Part shown: one piece after another, positions 26,991 to 35,690 of the stretch
How the letters are laid out: each line of letters begins with the position of its first letter
Position numbering within the stretch: the first letter of the stretch is position 1
Assembly (NCBI RefSeq): GCF_003003235.1
Contig: NZ_PVUE01000018.1
Span: 39,224-103,223, forward strand
Direction: 5' to 3'
Length of the DNA stretch: 64,000 nt
Origin: Antricoccus suffuscus
GTDB lineage: Bacteria; Actinomycetota; Actinomycetes; Mycobacteriales; Antricoccaceae
The notes under the pieces: generated by a model
What the model saw: only the letters and a program-made list of their open reading frames with translations
Database searches by the model: none
Told to the model about the DNA's origin: nothing
Made by a program: the position numbers and the translations under genes

Positions 26991-27856
26991 CCGAGACCCG
27001 GTCCACGCAGTGGGAGACGATCCTCTACGAGGTGCCCGCGCCCAAGGTCGCGCGGATCATCGTCAACCGTCCCGAGAAGCGCAACGCGCAGAGCTACAAG
27101 ATGCTCTACGAGCTCAACGAGGCGTTCGACAAGGCGGCCCAGGACGACAGCATCAGCGTGATCGTGCTGGCTGCCGCCGGGCGGGACTTCTCGTCGGGCC
27201 ACGACCTGCGCGACACCGAGCGGCTGCAGGCGTTCGTCGACTTCGACACCGTCGGCACCTGGTGTGGCTTCGGCTGCGAGGGGGCCGAGGGCCGCATGGC
27301 CATCGAGGAGGAGGTCTACCTCGGTCTGTCCGAGCGCTGGCGCAACATCGCCAAGCCCACCATCGCCGCGGTGCAGGGCCGCTGCATCGGCGGCGGCATG
27401 CAGATCGTCTGGCCCTGCGACCTGATCATCGCGGCTGATGACGCAAGCTTCCGGGTGAACCCTGTGGAGATGGGCGTGGCCTGCGCGGAGTTCTTCCACG
27501 AGCCGTTCGAGCTGGGCATCCGCAAGGCCAAGGAGCTGCTCTTCACCGCCGACTTCTTCTCGGCAGAAGAAGCGCGACAGGTGGGCATGGTCAACCGGGT
27601 CGTCCCGGCCGGCGAGCTGCAGGACTACACCCTCGCGCTTGCCGAGCGGATCGCCCAGATGCAACTATTCGCGCTCAAGCTCGCCAAGAGTGCCGTCAAC
27701 GCCGCACAGGATCGCATGGGCCGTAAGGACTCGCTGCAGATCGGCTTCGCCTACCACCAGCTCAGCCACTCCCATAACCAGGAGATCTTCGGCATCCCCG
27801 CCGACCCGACCTTCATGAAGGCGTGGGGGCGCGTCCCGGCGGAGAGCAAGCAGTGA
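26987..27856 (+). CDS. Crotonase family protein, second of an adjacent paralogous pair
   Basis: 289 residues, ATGA overlap with its paralogue. It shows the same architecture: SSGHDLRDTERLQAF, the Cys-containing insert FVDFDTVGTWCGFGCEGAEG, GRCIGGGMQIVWPCDLIIA, and VEMGVACAEFFHEPFELG. Gln and Pro occupy the usual catalytic Glu positions. The tail AQDRMGRKDSLQIGFAYHQLSHSHN is nearly the same as in the first paralogue. Either tandem duplication with specialisation or two subunits of one enzyme would explain the pair. Confidence 0.86.
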   Translation: MTETRSTQWETILYEVPAPKVARIIVNRPEKRNAQSYKMLYELNEAFDKAAQDDSISVIVLAAAGRDFSSGHDLRDTERLQAFVDFDTVGTWCGFGCEGAEGRMAIEEEVYLGLSERWRNIAKPTIAAVQGRCIGGGMQIVWPCDLIIAADDASFRVNPVEMGVACAEFFHEPFELGIRKAKELLFTADFFSAEEARQVGMVNRVVPAGELQDYTLALAERIAQMQLFALKLAKSAVNAAQDRMGRKDSLQIGFAYHQLSHSHNQEIFGIPADPTFMKAWGRVPAESKQ

Positions 27857-28650
27857 GCGCCGCCGGGGTAGGGGTCCTCCCCGCGATACGCACCGAGCTC
27901 AAGGGCAAGGTGCTATGGGTCCACCTGCAGCGCCCCGAAGTGCTCAACGCGATCAACGAGGAAATGATCTACGGGCTAGCCGCCGCTCTCGATCGCGCCT
28001 CGGAGAAGGACGTGCGCGGCGTCGTGATCCGGGGCACCGGTCGCGCGTTCTGCGCCGGCGCCGACCTCGTACAGGTGCCAGGCGAGCAGGTCGACACCGG
28101 CAAGATGGTGACAACCGTGAACCGGGTGGCCGCCGTGGTTGACCGGATCGCCGCGTTCCCCAAGCCAGTCATCGCCGGGATCAACGGGATCACTGCGGCT
28201 GGCGGCCTGGAGATCGCCCTGGCCTGCGACCTCGTGGTCGCGGTCGAGGACGCCCGGTTCGCCGACGCGCACAGCAACTACGGCCTGCTACCCGGAGCAG
28301 GCGGGTCGGCTCGGCTGCCGCGTGCCGTCGGGACGGCGATGGCCAAGCGACTCATGTTCACCGGCGAGTTCGTCCTCGCCGAGCAGTTGGTTGCCACCGG
28401 CTTCGTCACCGCCGTCGTCCCGGCCGAGCGACTCGATGCCCGGCTGGAGGAGTTGAGCAGGTCCCTTGCCGTGCGCAGCCCGCGGGTGTTGGCAGCGATG
28501 AAGGAACTGGCGAACAACTCGCTGGACGCGACCCTCGCGGAGGCGCGCGAGGCCGAGTCGGTCGCGCTGCGCGCCTATTTGAAGACCCCTGACGTGCACG
28601 TCGGCCTAGCCGCGTTCCGTGAAGGCAAGCGTCCCGAGTTCGAGGACTGA
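27853..28650 (+). CDS. Enoyl-CoA hydratase/isomerase (crotonase) family protein
   Basis: 265 residues from GTG at 27853 overlapping the previous TGA (GTGA). Motifs: FCAGADL near 70 and GITAAGGLEIALACDLVVA near 110, which keeps the first catalytic Glu (GGLE), unlike the two genes before it. LLPGAGGSARLPRAVG follows. The second Glu appears replaced (AHSNYG). A hydratase, dehydratase or isomerase in beta-oxidation is plausible. Divergent from the upstream pair, so it probably acts at another step. Confidence 0.87.
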   Translation: MSAAGVGVLPAIRTELKGKVLWVHLQRPEVLNAINEEMIYGLAAALDRASEKDVRGVVIRGTGRAFCAGADLVQVPGEQVDTGKMVTTVNRVAAVVDRIAAFPKPVIAGINGITAAGGLEIALACDLVVAVEDARFADAHSNYGLLPGAGGSARLPRAVGTAMAKRLMFTGEFVLAEQLVATGFVTAVVPAERLDARLEELSRSLAVRSPRVLAAMKELANNSLDATLAEAREAESVALRAYLKTPDVHVGLAAFREGKRPEFED

Positions 28651-28660
28651 AAGGCAGATC

Positions 28661-29839
28661 GTGACCAACGTACGAGTCGTTGGAGTGGGCATGACCCACT
28701 TCGGCAAGTTCCCCGACCTCTCGCCGAAGGCGATGGTCGCCGAGGTGGTCGACGCCGCCCTCACCGACGCCGGACTGGCGCCGGAGGCGATCGCGGCTGT
28801 CTACGTCAGCAACGTGTTCGCCGCCAGCCTCACCGGCCAGGAGTCCGTGCGTGGGCAAGTGTGGCTCGACGACACCGCGCTGGCAGGCGTGCCGGTCTTC
28901 AACGTGGAGAACGCTTGCGCAAGCGGCAGCACGGCCATTTCGCTCGGCCGCATCGCGATTGCCGCCGGCGAGGCCGAGAACGTGCTTGTGCTCGGCGTGG
29001 AGAAGATGACCCACCCAGAGAAGGGCCGCGCGTTGCGCGCCATGGAAGGTGCGATGGACCAGGAGCGCCTGCCTGAACTGCGCCGCGCCCTCGGCCTCGA
29101 AGAAGGCCAGGGGTCGCCGTTCATGCAGGTGTACGCCGAGTACGCCCGCGCCTACTCCGAGCGCAGTGGCGCCACACAGGAGGACTTCGCGCGCGCGGCC
29201 TCCAAGAACCATGCGCATGGCGCACTGAACCCGCGAGCCCAGTTCCGCCAGCAGTTCAGCGTCGAGGAGATCCTCGCGGCCCGGCCGGTTGCGGGACCGC
29301 TCACGGTTCCGATGTGCGCGCCGATCGGCGATGGCGCGGCCGCGGCGGTACTCACCGGCGCCACCACAGGAGATGGCCTGGCGCGCTCAGTGCGGCTGCT
29401 GTCATCGGTGGTGGGCGCGGGTGTGCGCGGCCGTCCGGAACAGGTCGTAGCCGAGACTGCGCGACGCGCATTCGACAAGGCCGGCATCTCGCCTGAGGAC
29501 ATCGACGTTCTCGAGGTGCATGACGCGGCGTCGCCAGCTGAGCTCATCGTGCTCGAGGAGCTGGGGATCGCCTCATCGGACAAGGCGATTGCCATGGTCC
29601 GGGCAGGGGAGACCTCGCTCGGCGGGCGGCTTCCCGTCAACCCCAGTGGTGGACTGGTCAGCAAGGGCCACCCGCTCGGGGCGACCGGCCTGGCGCAACT
29701 GTTCGAACTGGTGGAGCAGCTGCGCGGCGAGGCAGGGGCACGACAAGTCGAGTGCGCACGGATCGCCGTCGCAGAGAACGCCGGAGGATACCTCGGCCCC
29801 GAGCCGGCCGCGGCTGCGGTCACCGTCCTGGCGCGCTGA
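28661..29839 (+). CDS. Thiolase family protein (SCP2/acetyl-CoA acetyltransferase type)
   Basis: 392 residues from GTG at 28661 with AAAGG upstream; the longer ORF overlaps the preceding gene without a ribosome binding site. Nucleophilic Cys in VENACASGSTAI near 88, EVHDAASPAELI near 285 and the C-terminal GLVSKGHPLGATGLAQ with active-site His. The pattern is that of SCP-x/non-classical thiolases, which cleave 3-ketoacyl-CoA or branched/steroid-like side chains. It follows three crotonases and precedes an HSD10-like dehydrogenase, completing a beta-oxidation-type set. Confidence 0.9.
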   Translation: MTNVRVVGVGMTHFGKFPDLSPKAMVAEVVDAALTDAGLAPEAIAAVYVSNVFAASLTGQESVRGQVWLDDTALAGVPVFNVENACASGSTAISLGRIAIAAGEAENVLVLGVEKMTHPEKGRALRAMEGAMDQERLPELRRALGLEEGQGSPFMQVYAEYARAYSERSGATQEDFARAASKNHAHGALNPRAQFRQQFSVEEILAARPVAGPLTVPMCAPIGDGAAAAVLTGATTGDGLARSVRLLSSVVGAGVRGRPEQVVAETARRAFDKAGISPEDIDVLEVHDAASPAELIVLEELGIASSDKAIAMVRAGETSLGGRLPVNPSGGLVSKGHPLGATGLAQLFELVEQLRGEAGARQVECARIAVAENAGGYLGPEPAAAAVTVLAR

Positions 29840-29869
29840 GCACCAAACCAGCAACAGAAGGAGATCCAC

Positions 29870-30628
29870 GTGGAGCTGTTAGGACGTGTCGCCGTCATCA
29901 CGGGTGCAGGCTCAGGGCTCGGTCGTGCAGCCGCCATCCGTCTGGCCAAGCAAGGTGCACAGGTGGCGCTACTCGACATGGACGAGTCGCGCCTGACCGC
30001 CCTCGCCGACGAACTCGGTGAGGACGCCCTCGCCGTACAGACCAATGTCGCGGACCCCGACTCAGTCGCCGCCGCGATCGAGGCGGTGCTTGGACGGTTC
30101 GGTCAGATCGACGTGTGCCTCAACGCAGCAGGCGTCGCCACCCCTGGTGCGATCACGAACGGGCAGGAATCGCTGCCATTGGAGACCTTCCGCAAGGTCA
30201 TCGAAATCAACCTAATCGGGCTGTTCGATGTGATGCGGCAGTGCGTTACTGCGATGGCGTCGAACGAGCCCGTCGACGGCGAGCGTGGAGTCATCATCAA
30301 CGTGTCGTCAGGTGCATGGGACCAGGGACAGCGCGGCCAGGCGGCCTACGCCTCGAGCAAGGCGGGCGTAGTCGGACTGACTCTTCCGGTCGCCCGCGAT
30401 GTCGCGAAGTTCGGCGTGCGTGTCGTTGCCATCGCCCCCGGCCTGTTCGACACGAGCATGGCCAGCTTCCTGCCAGACAAGGTGCGGGCCAGGTTGGAGA
30501 AGATGATCCTGCAGCCGTCCCGCCTGGGCCACCCTGAGGAGTTTGCTGCCCTGGTGCTGCACATCGTCGAGAACCAGTACTTCAACGCGACGACGATCAG
30601 CCTCGACGCTGGCGTACGGATGAGCTGA
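29870..30628 (+). CDS. SDR, 3-hydroxyacyl-CoA dehydrogenase type II (HSD10)-like
   Basis: 252 residues from GTG at 29870 with GAAGGAG upstream. TGAGSGLG at 11-18, NAAG (for NNAG) near 86, Ser of NVSSGAW and YASSK near 155. Two features recall HSD17B10/type II 3-hydroxyacyl-CoA dehydrogenase: the insert NEPVDGERGVIINVSS and the C-terminus ISLDAGVRMS. It would oxidise a 3-hydroxyacyl-CoA to the 3-keto form for the thiolase encoded just before it. Confidence 0.88.
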   Translation: MELLGRVAVITGAGSGLGRAAAIRLAKQGAQVALLDMDESRLTALADELGEDALAVQTNVADPDSVAAAIEAVLGRFGQIDVCLNAAGVATPGAITNGQESLPLETFRKVIEINLIGLFDVMRQCVTAMASNEPVDGERGVIINVSSGAWDQGQRGQAAYASSKAGVVGLTLPVARDVAKFGVRVVAIAPGLFDTSMASFLPDKVRARLEKMILQPSRLGHPEEFAALVLHIVENQYFNATTISLDAGVRMS

Positions 30629-30632
30629 ACCG

Positions 30633-31163
30633 GTGACCGAGAACACCAGCGAAAGACCCTGGGACGAGCCAGGCGTCGAGCAAGTCCTAGATGGGGTCTT
30701 CCGGATCCCACTCCCGCTGCCCAACGACGGATTGCATGCAGTCAACGTCTACGCGATCTCCGAGGACTCCGGCGTTACCCTGATCGATGCCGGCTGGGTG
30801 CTGGAGGAAAGCCTCGCGGCTCTCGAGCGAGGCCTTGCCGAAGTCGGGCACGCGCTGTCCCACGTCGAGCAATTCCTCGTGACGCACGCCCACGGCGACC
30901 ACTACGCCCAGGCCGCCACGGTGCGGCGAGTGTTCGGCAGCACCGTCAGCATCGGAGCCGGCGAACGCCGATCGATCGAGGTGATGGCCGATCCGGGATT
31001 CCAACCGTTCGCCAAAGTCGAGGAGAACCTGAAGAAGGCAGGCGCGGACGAGATCATCGCCGAAACGCTTGCGTGGCGACGTGAAGCGGCTGCCACGGAG
31101 CCACTCGGGCCCTGGGAACTACCCGACCGATGGCTGACCGCGGGCACGATCAGCTTGAAGTAG
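30633..31163 (+). CDS. Metallo-beta-lactamase-fold hydrolase, C-terminally truncated
   Basis: 176 residues from GTG at 30633. It contains the metal motif THAHGDHY (HxHxDH) near 88-95 after VNVYAISEDSGVTLIDAGW, but stops at LTAGTISLK, before the second metal-ligand motif expected in this family, which is usually over 300 residues long. The stop is followed 80 bases later by a synthetase gene. The gene looks cut at its 3' end, probably when the second synthetase cassette arrived. An active enzyme is unlikely because later metal ligands are absent. Confidence 0.7.
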   Translation: MTENTSERPWDEPGVEQVLDGVFRIPLPLPNDGLHAVNVYAISEDSGVTLIDAGWVLEESLAALERGLAEVGHALSHVEQFLVTHAHGDHYAQAATVRRVFGSTVSIGAGERRSIEVMADPGFQPFAKVEENLKKAGADEIIAETLAWRREAAATEPLGPWELPDRWLTAGTISLK

Positions 31164-31242
31164 ATCAATCGTCGAGACACGTGAAAAGCAGCAAGAACGT
31201 GGTCGGAGCGAGGCTTTGACCCAGTAGCGCGGAGGGCATGAA

Positions 31243-32772
31243 GTGATTGAAGAGCCGGGGATCCTGCGTGGCGAGGAGTTCGTCACCCTGGAAGCGCTCG
31301 ATCAGCGAGCCAAGCGAGCCGCGAGCGCGCTGAGTTCGATCGGCGTGGGCGCTGGCGATCGCGTGGCGCTGCTGCTGCGCAACGACATCGCCTTCTTCGA
31401 AGCAGCGCTGGCCGCGGGGATGGTCGGGGCAGCCCCCGTGCCGCAGAACTGGCACGGTAAGCCAGAGGACGTGCTCGGCATCCTGCTCGACTGCAAAGCC
31501 AAGGTACTGGTGGCACACGCCGACCTGCTGCGCCCGGTGATCGTGCTCCTGCCCGAGGGTCTTGAGGTGCGGGTCGTCCCCACGCCGTACGACATCGGCG
31601 AGAGCTACAAGATCCCCAAAGAGGCGTGGGACGTCCCGGATGGCATGGTCGAATGGAGCAGCTGGATCGACAGCTTCGAGCCGCGCGCCGAAGCCCCGGT
31701 CGCACCGCCTTCGGCCATGCTCTACACCTCGGGCACAACCGGCAAACCCAAGGGCGTGCGCCGCAACGCGATGGCCGGCCCGACGCCGTACCTGGCCGAT
31801 CTGGCGCGAATCAGCGGATTCGTGCCCGGCGTCCGCGCGGTCATAACCGGGCCGATGTATCACGGCGCTCCGTTGGCGTGGGCGATGGGTTGGGTGCGCA
31901 GCAAAGGCTTCATCGTCCTGCAGGACCGGTTCGAGGCCGAGGACCTTCTTCGGCTGATTGACGAACAGCAGATCACGAACTTGATGCTGGTTCCGATCAT
32001 GTTGAACAGGCTGCTCCAGCTGCCGCTCGAGGTGCGTGAGCGGCACAACGTGTCCTCGCTACGCCATGTCACGATGGGAGCAGCCCCGTGCCCACGCCAC
32101 GTGAAGCAGGCGATCATCGAATGGTGGGGACCCGTGCTCATGGAGCAGTACGGCAGCCTTGAGATCGGCGTGGTCACCGGCGCGACGAGCGAGGAGTGGC
32201 TGGCGCACCCAGGAACCGTGGGCAAGGCGCTGGTCGACGTTCGGATCAAGATCCTTGATTCGATGGGCAACGAGCTGCCGGTCGGGGAGTCCGGCGAGAT
32301 CTTCACCCGGATCGAAGGCCAGCCAGACTTCGTCTACGAAGGCCGTCCCGACGCGCGAGCAGAGATCGAGCGGAACGGATTCCTCACCGCCGGCGACATC
32401 GGCTACCTCGATGAGGACGGCTTCCTCTACCTCAGCGACCGCAAGAAGGACATGGTGATCTCCGGCGGCGTGAACATCTTCCCGCCCGAGATTGAGGAGT
32501 GCCTGCTCACCATGCCAGGCGTCCGCGATGCGGCCGTCTTCGGCATCCCGGACGACGAGTACGGCGAGGCACTGGCGGCGGCTGCGGAGCTGGACGGCAC
32601 TGCCGCGGTGACAGCACAGGACGTGCGAGCCTTCGTACGCGCCCGGTTGGCCGGTTACAAGGTGCCCAAGGTCGTCGAGTTCCTCGACGAGATCCCCCGA
32701 CTGGACTCCGGGAAGATCCTCAAGCGTCAGCTGCGTGAGCCCTACTGGGCCGCCGCTGGGCGCACCATCTGA
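31243..32772 (+). CDS. Acyl-CoA synthetase (AMP-forming, FadD-like), copy 2
   Basis: 509 residues from GTG at 31243 (MIEEPGILRGEEF). Full motif set: YTSGTTGKPKG near 163, YGSLEIG near 305, GDIGYLDEDG, DRKKDMVISGG and LDSGKILKR. It is closely similar along its whole length to the 14.9-kb synthetase. No operator-like inverted repeat of the 5-8-5 type lies upstream. It is followed by the fragments of the crotonase and TetR genes that accompany copy 1, so the cassette was duplicated and then partly lost. Confidence 0.93.
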   Translation: MIEEPGILRGEEFVTLEALDQRAKRAASALSSIGVGAGDRVALLLRNDIAFFEAALAAGMVGAAPVPQNWHGKPEDVLGILLDCKAKVLVAHADLLRPVIVLLPEGLEVRVVPTPYDIGESYKIPKEAWDVPDGMVEWSSWIDSFEPRAEAPVAPPSAMLYTSGTTGKPKGVRRNAMAGPTPYLADLARISGFVPGVRAVITGPMYHGAPLAWAMGWVRSKGFIVLQDRFEAEDLLRLIDEQQITNLMLVPIMLNRLLQLPLEVRERHNVSSLRHVTMGAAPCPRHVKQAIIEWWGPVLMEQYGSLEIGVVTGATSEEWLAHPGTVGKALVDVRIKILDSMGNELPVGESGEIFTRIEGQPDFVYEGRPDARAEIERNGFLTAGDIGYLDEDGFLYLSDRKKDMVISGGVNIFPPEIEECLLTMPGVRDAAVFGIPDDEYGEALAAAAELDGTAAVTAQDVRAFVRARLAGYKVPKVVEFLDEIPRLDSGKILKRQLREPYWAAAGRTI

Positions 32773-32798
32773 ACGATTCGGGAAGAGAGAACCCACCA

Positions 32799-32927
32799 GT
32801 GTCTGAGTACAGCACCGTCATCTACGAGGTCGACGACCCGATCGCCACTATCACGCTGGACCGGCCGGAGCGCCTGAACGCGTGGACAATGACGATGGCA
32901 GGCGAGGTCATCGTCGAGTGCAGGTAG
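32799..32927 (+). pseudogene. Crotonase remnant (5' end only)
   Basis: GTG at 32799 opens MSEYSTVIYEVDDPIATITL, followed by DRPERLNAWTMTM, nearly the same as the start of the 16.5-kb crotonase. It then diverges (AGEVIVECR) and stops at 32927 after 42 codons. Comparison with copy 1 shows that the rest of the crotonase and the 5' third of the TetR gene are deleted, about 1 kb. Confidence 0.85.
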
Positions 32928-32934
32928 GCGCAAC

Positions 32935-33408
32935 CGGCGTTGGCGCGATCGATCGGCTCATGCCCCGGGCTCGATCACGGCCTCGGGCGATGAGGGCTTG
33001 CGCGAAGTCTTCGACCGGCTGACAGATTAGCTGCGCGGTCCGACCGCGGGGGCGCTCTTCATGCTGCTCACCGAGGCGATGTCAGCGGACGGGCCATTGC
33101 ACGACCGCTACGTGGAGTTCTTCCGCGACCGACGCAAGGCCGCGTGCTATATCTCTCAGCGTCGCCGCTGGCGCACCACACCGGTCGAAGGCGGATCGGG
33201 AAGCCCTCGACCAGCTCGCCACCGTCGTCAACGGTGCTCTGTTCGGGACCGGTGTTCAGTATCGGCTGGACCCGACCCCGGACCTCGACGCCTGCGCGGA
33301 GACGCTCGTAAAGCTGGCCGAGGGCGCACTGGTCTCCAAGCCGGAGGCGAAGAGCAGGCGCAAGCCCGCTCCTCGCCGATCTGCAGCGGTCTCGGTAGGC
33401 GGCATTCA
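32935..33408 (+). pseudogene. TetR regulator remnant (lacks DNA-binding part, frameshifted)
   Basis: Pieces in different frames match the C-terminal domain of the 17.4-kb TetR: AIDRLMP, then LREVFDRL, an in-frame TAG at 33028, RGPTAGALFMLLTEAMSADG with YVEFFRDRRKAA, a frameshift, and ADREALDQLATVVNGALFGTG with LDPTPDLDAC. The helix-turn-helix is absent. It ends against the stop of the leftward CoA-transferase. Confidence 0.82.
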
Positions 33409-34599
33409 GCCAGCCGCGGAACCTCCGACGACGGCTTCAGTGTCGGCGCCGAGGAGTGGTGCCCAATCGCGTGCGGGAGGCGGGTTCGCGCCGGTGGGCC
33501 CGGCCAATCGCGGGAGGCGCAAAGATCCGGCCGCCGGGTGCTCGACTGCAGTGAAGAAGTCGGTGGCGATGAGCTGGGGATCGTCGACCAGGTCGCTCAG
33601 CCCGTTGACGGAGCCGATCGGGATCTTGTGAGGGCCGAGCAGGTCGATCCACTCCTGGCTCGTGCGCTCGAGCAGCGTCTCGGCGAGAAGACGATAGAGC
33701 TCGTCGATGTGCTCGGTACGCTCGCGGATCGTCCGGTAGCGCGGTGACTTCGCCAACTCGGGTCGGCCGATGAGATCGAAGAACACTCGCCAATGGCGGT
33801 CCGTGTAGAGCATGACGGCGACCGATCCGTCCTTGGTGGCGTAGGGGCGGCGATGACTCGACGCGGTCCTTCGGTAGCCGGGCGGCCCCGTCGGAGGGTC
33901 GAAGACGAGGCCACCTTGCTGCTCGACGAGATTGAAGGCAGCCATCGTCTCGAACATCGGGATCTCGAGCGCCATCCCGCGCCCGGTCAGGTCCCGCTGC
34001 CGCAGCGCCGCGAGCAGGGCGGCGAGACCATGGAGCGCCACGACCTTGTCCACGAGCGTGCTGCGGACGTACGTCGGTTCGCCGTGGCCGCCCTGCAGTG
34101 CAGCCACGCCGCTACGCGCCTGGATGATGTCGTCGTAGGCGGGCTCCTCGGCCGCCGGGCCGCCGCGCCCGAACCCTCGCAGCGCGACCGCAATGCACTG
34201 CGGATGCCGTACGACGATGCTCGCGGCGTCGAGGCCGAGCGCGGTCGCCGCATCGGGTCGCAGCGTGTGGACCACGATGTCGCACGTGGACAGCAGCTCC
34301 TCCAGCCCTCTCGCGCCGTCCGGCATCTTGAGGTCCAGGACGACGCTCCGCTTTCCCCGGTTGGCGTTGAGGAAGAACGGCCCCATTCCGGTGCGCTGCA
34401 GGTCACCGATATAGCGAGCCGGGTCACCGGCCGGTGGCTCGACCTTCACGACGTCGGCACCCCACTGAGCCAGCAGCATCGTGCAGTACGGACCCATCAG
34501 CGTGGATCCGAGCTCGACGACGCGAAGGCCGGTCAGAGCGCCGGTCTGCACGAGCTCCTCAGGACCAAGTCGACTCGATGTGGGAGCCGGCTCTGTCAT
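33406..34599 (-). CDS. CaiB/BaiF family CoA-transferase (family III)
   Basis: 397 residues, ATG overlapping the permease stop as ATGA. N-terminal LRVVELGSTLMGPYCTMLLAQWGADVVKVEPP and NRGKRSVVLDL are standard for family III CoA-transferases. The catalytic Asp is in LVDKVVALHG near 190, followed by RDLTGRGMAL. Such enzymes move CoA between acyl donors and acceptors. Its position as last gene of a sugar-type ABC import operon suggests that the imported solute is an acid or becomes one before CoA activation. Confidence 0.9.
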   Translation of the reverse strand: MTEPAPTSSRLGPEELVQTGALTGLRVVELGSTLMGPYCTMLLAQWGADVVKVEPPAGDPARYIGDLQRTGMGPFFLNANRGKRSVVLDLKMPDGARGLEELLSTCDIVVHTLRPDAATALGLDAASIVVRHPQCIAVALRGFGRGGPAAEEPAYDDIIQARSGVAALQGGHGEPTYVRSTLVDKVVALHGLAALLAALRQRDLTGRGMALEIPMFETMAAFNLVEQQGGLVFDPPTGPPGYRRTASSHRRPYATKDGSVAVMLYTDRHWRVFFDLIGRPELAKSPRYRTIRERTEHIDELYRLLAETLLERTSQEWIDLLGPHKIPIGSVNGLSDLVDDPQLIATDFFTAVEHPAAGSLRLPRLAGPTGANPPPARDWAPLLGADTEAVVGGSAAG

Positions 34600-35690
34600 C
34601 GGGTGGACTCCGCAGTTTCGGAGGACGCGGTCTCAGACACCCGCCTGCGAAGCCTGAACCGACGCCAGAAGCCACCCACGTTCCGCTCGCCCAGTGCGGC
34701 GAAAGTGACAGCAAGCAGCAGCGCCGCCCCGTTGAAGGCGCTGGTGATCCAGGCCTGTCCGCCACCCGCAAGCTGAAGACCCTTGACGCCCGTAGCGAGG
34801 AGGAAGATGGCGAGCACGGTGCCGGCAATGCTGAATCGTCCCGGCTTGATCTGGGTGGTGCCGAGCATGGCGCCGGCGATCACGGGCAGCAGGTAGGCGG
34901 CCCCGACATCTGGAGTTGCAGAGTTGATCTTAGCGGCGATCAGGACACCCGCGATCGACGACGTTACGGCGATAGCGAGCAGTGCGAAGACAGTCATGCG
35001 GGCAGTGTTCACGCCTGCGAGGCGAGCGGCCTCGGGGCCGAGGCCCGTGGCCTGCAGTCGGCGGCCGAGCGGCGAGTGTTCCAGCACATACCACCCGATG
35101 AGCGCGATCACGGCGAGCATCACGGCGAGGATCGGGATGCCCAGCGGCTTCGGGATCGCGATGTTGGTGAAGCCCTTCGGGAACCCTGTCAGATAGGTAC
35201 CGTTGGTCAGCCACGAGGTCACTGCTGCCAACAGCGAGCTGGTGCCGAGTGTGACCACGATGCTGTTGATGCCGATCTTGACGACGAAGAAGGCATTCAC
35301 CAGCCCGACCACGACACCCGAGAAGATGGCGACCGCGATCGCTGCCGGGATGGGCCAGCCGTGGTTGATGATCAGGACGCCGCAGATGATGCCGCTCAAA
35401 CTGATGTTGCTAGCGAAGGACAGATCGAAGACTCCTGCGGCGAGACCGATGACGACACCAATGGTAATGATGCCGGTGATCGCCTGGTCGCCGAGAATGC
35501 TCTGCAGCGTGATACGGGTGAGGAACGTTTCGGGGACCCACAACGCGTAGACGACGATGAAGCCGATGAGGACGTAGACGCCGCTGAAGCGAGCGAAGTG
35601 CCGGCCGCCGGCGCTGCTCTGGCGACGCTGGGGGGACTCCGCGTCGTCTGTGGTGACCTCGGCGGGAGCAGTGGTCATATTGAAGCTCAT
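34596..35690 (-). CDS. ABC importer permease, RbsC-like (sugar type)
   Basis: 364 residues with eight or more hydrophobic segments and the carbohydrate-type permease signature ISLSGIICGVLIINHGWPIP near 95-115, then VNAFFVVKIGINSIVVTLGT. The cytoplasmic motif GRRLQATGLGPEAARLAGVN matches the EAA-like loop of RbsC/XylH proteins. The charged N- and C-terminal tails are long. Overlaps at both ends (ATGA) with the ATPase and CoA-transferase genes. Confidence 0.92.
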   Translation of the reverse strand: MSFNMTTAPAEVTTDDAESPQRRQSSAGGRHFARFSGVYVLIGFIVVYALWVPETFLTRITLQSILGDQAITGIITIGVVIGLAAGVFDLSFASNISLSGIICGVLIINHGWPIPAAIAVAIFSGVVVGLVNAFFVVKIGINSIVVTLGTSSLLAAVTSWLTNGTYLTGFPKGFTNIAIPKPLGIPILAVMLAVIALIGWYVLEHSPLGRRLQATGLGPEAARLAGVNTARMTVFALLAIAVTSSIAGVLIAAKINSATPDVGAAYLLPVIAGAMLGTTQIKPGRFSIAGTVLAIFLLATGVKGLQLAGGGQAWITSAFNGAALLLAVTFAALGERNVGGFWRRFRLRRRVSETASSETAESTR

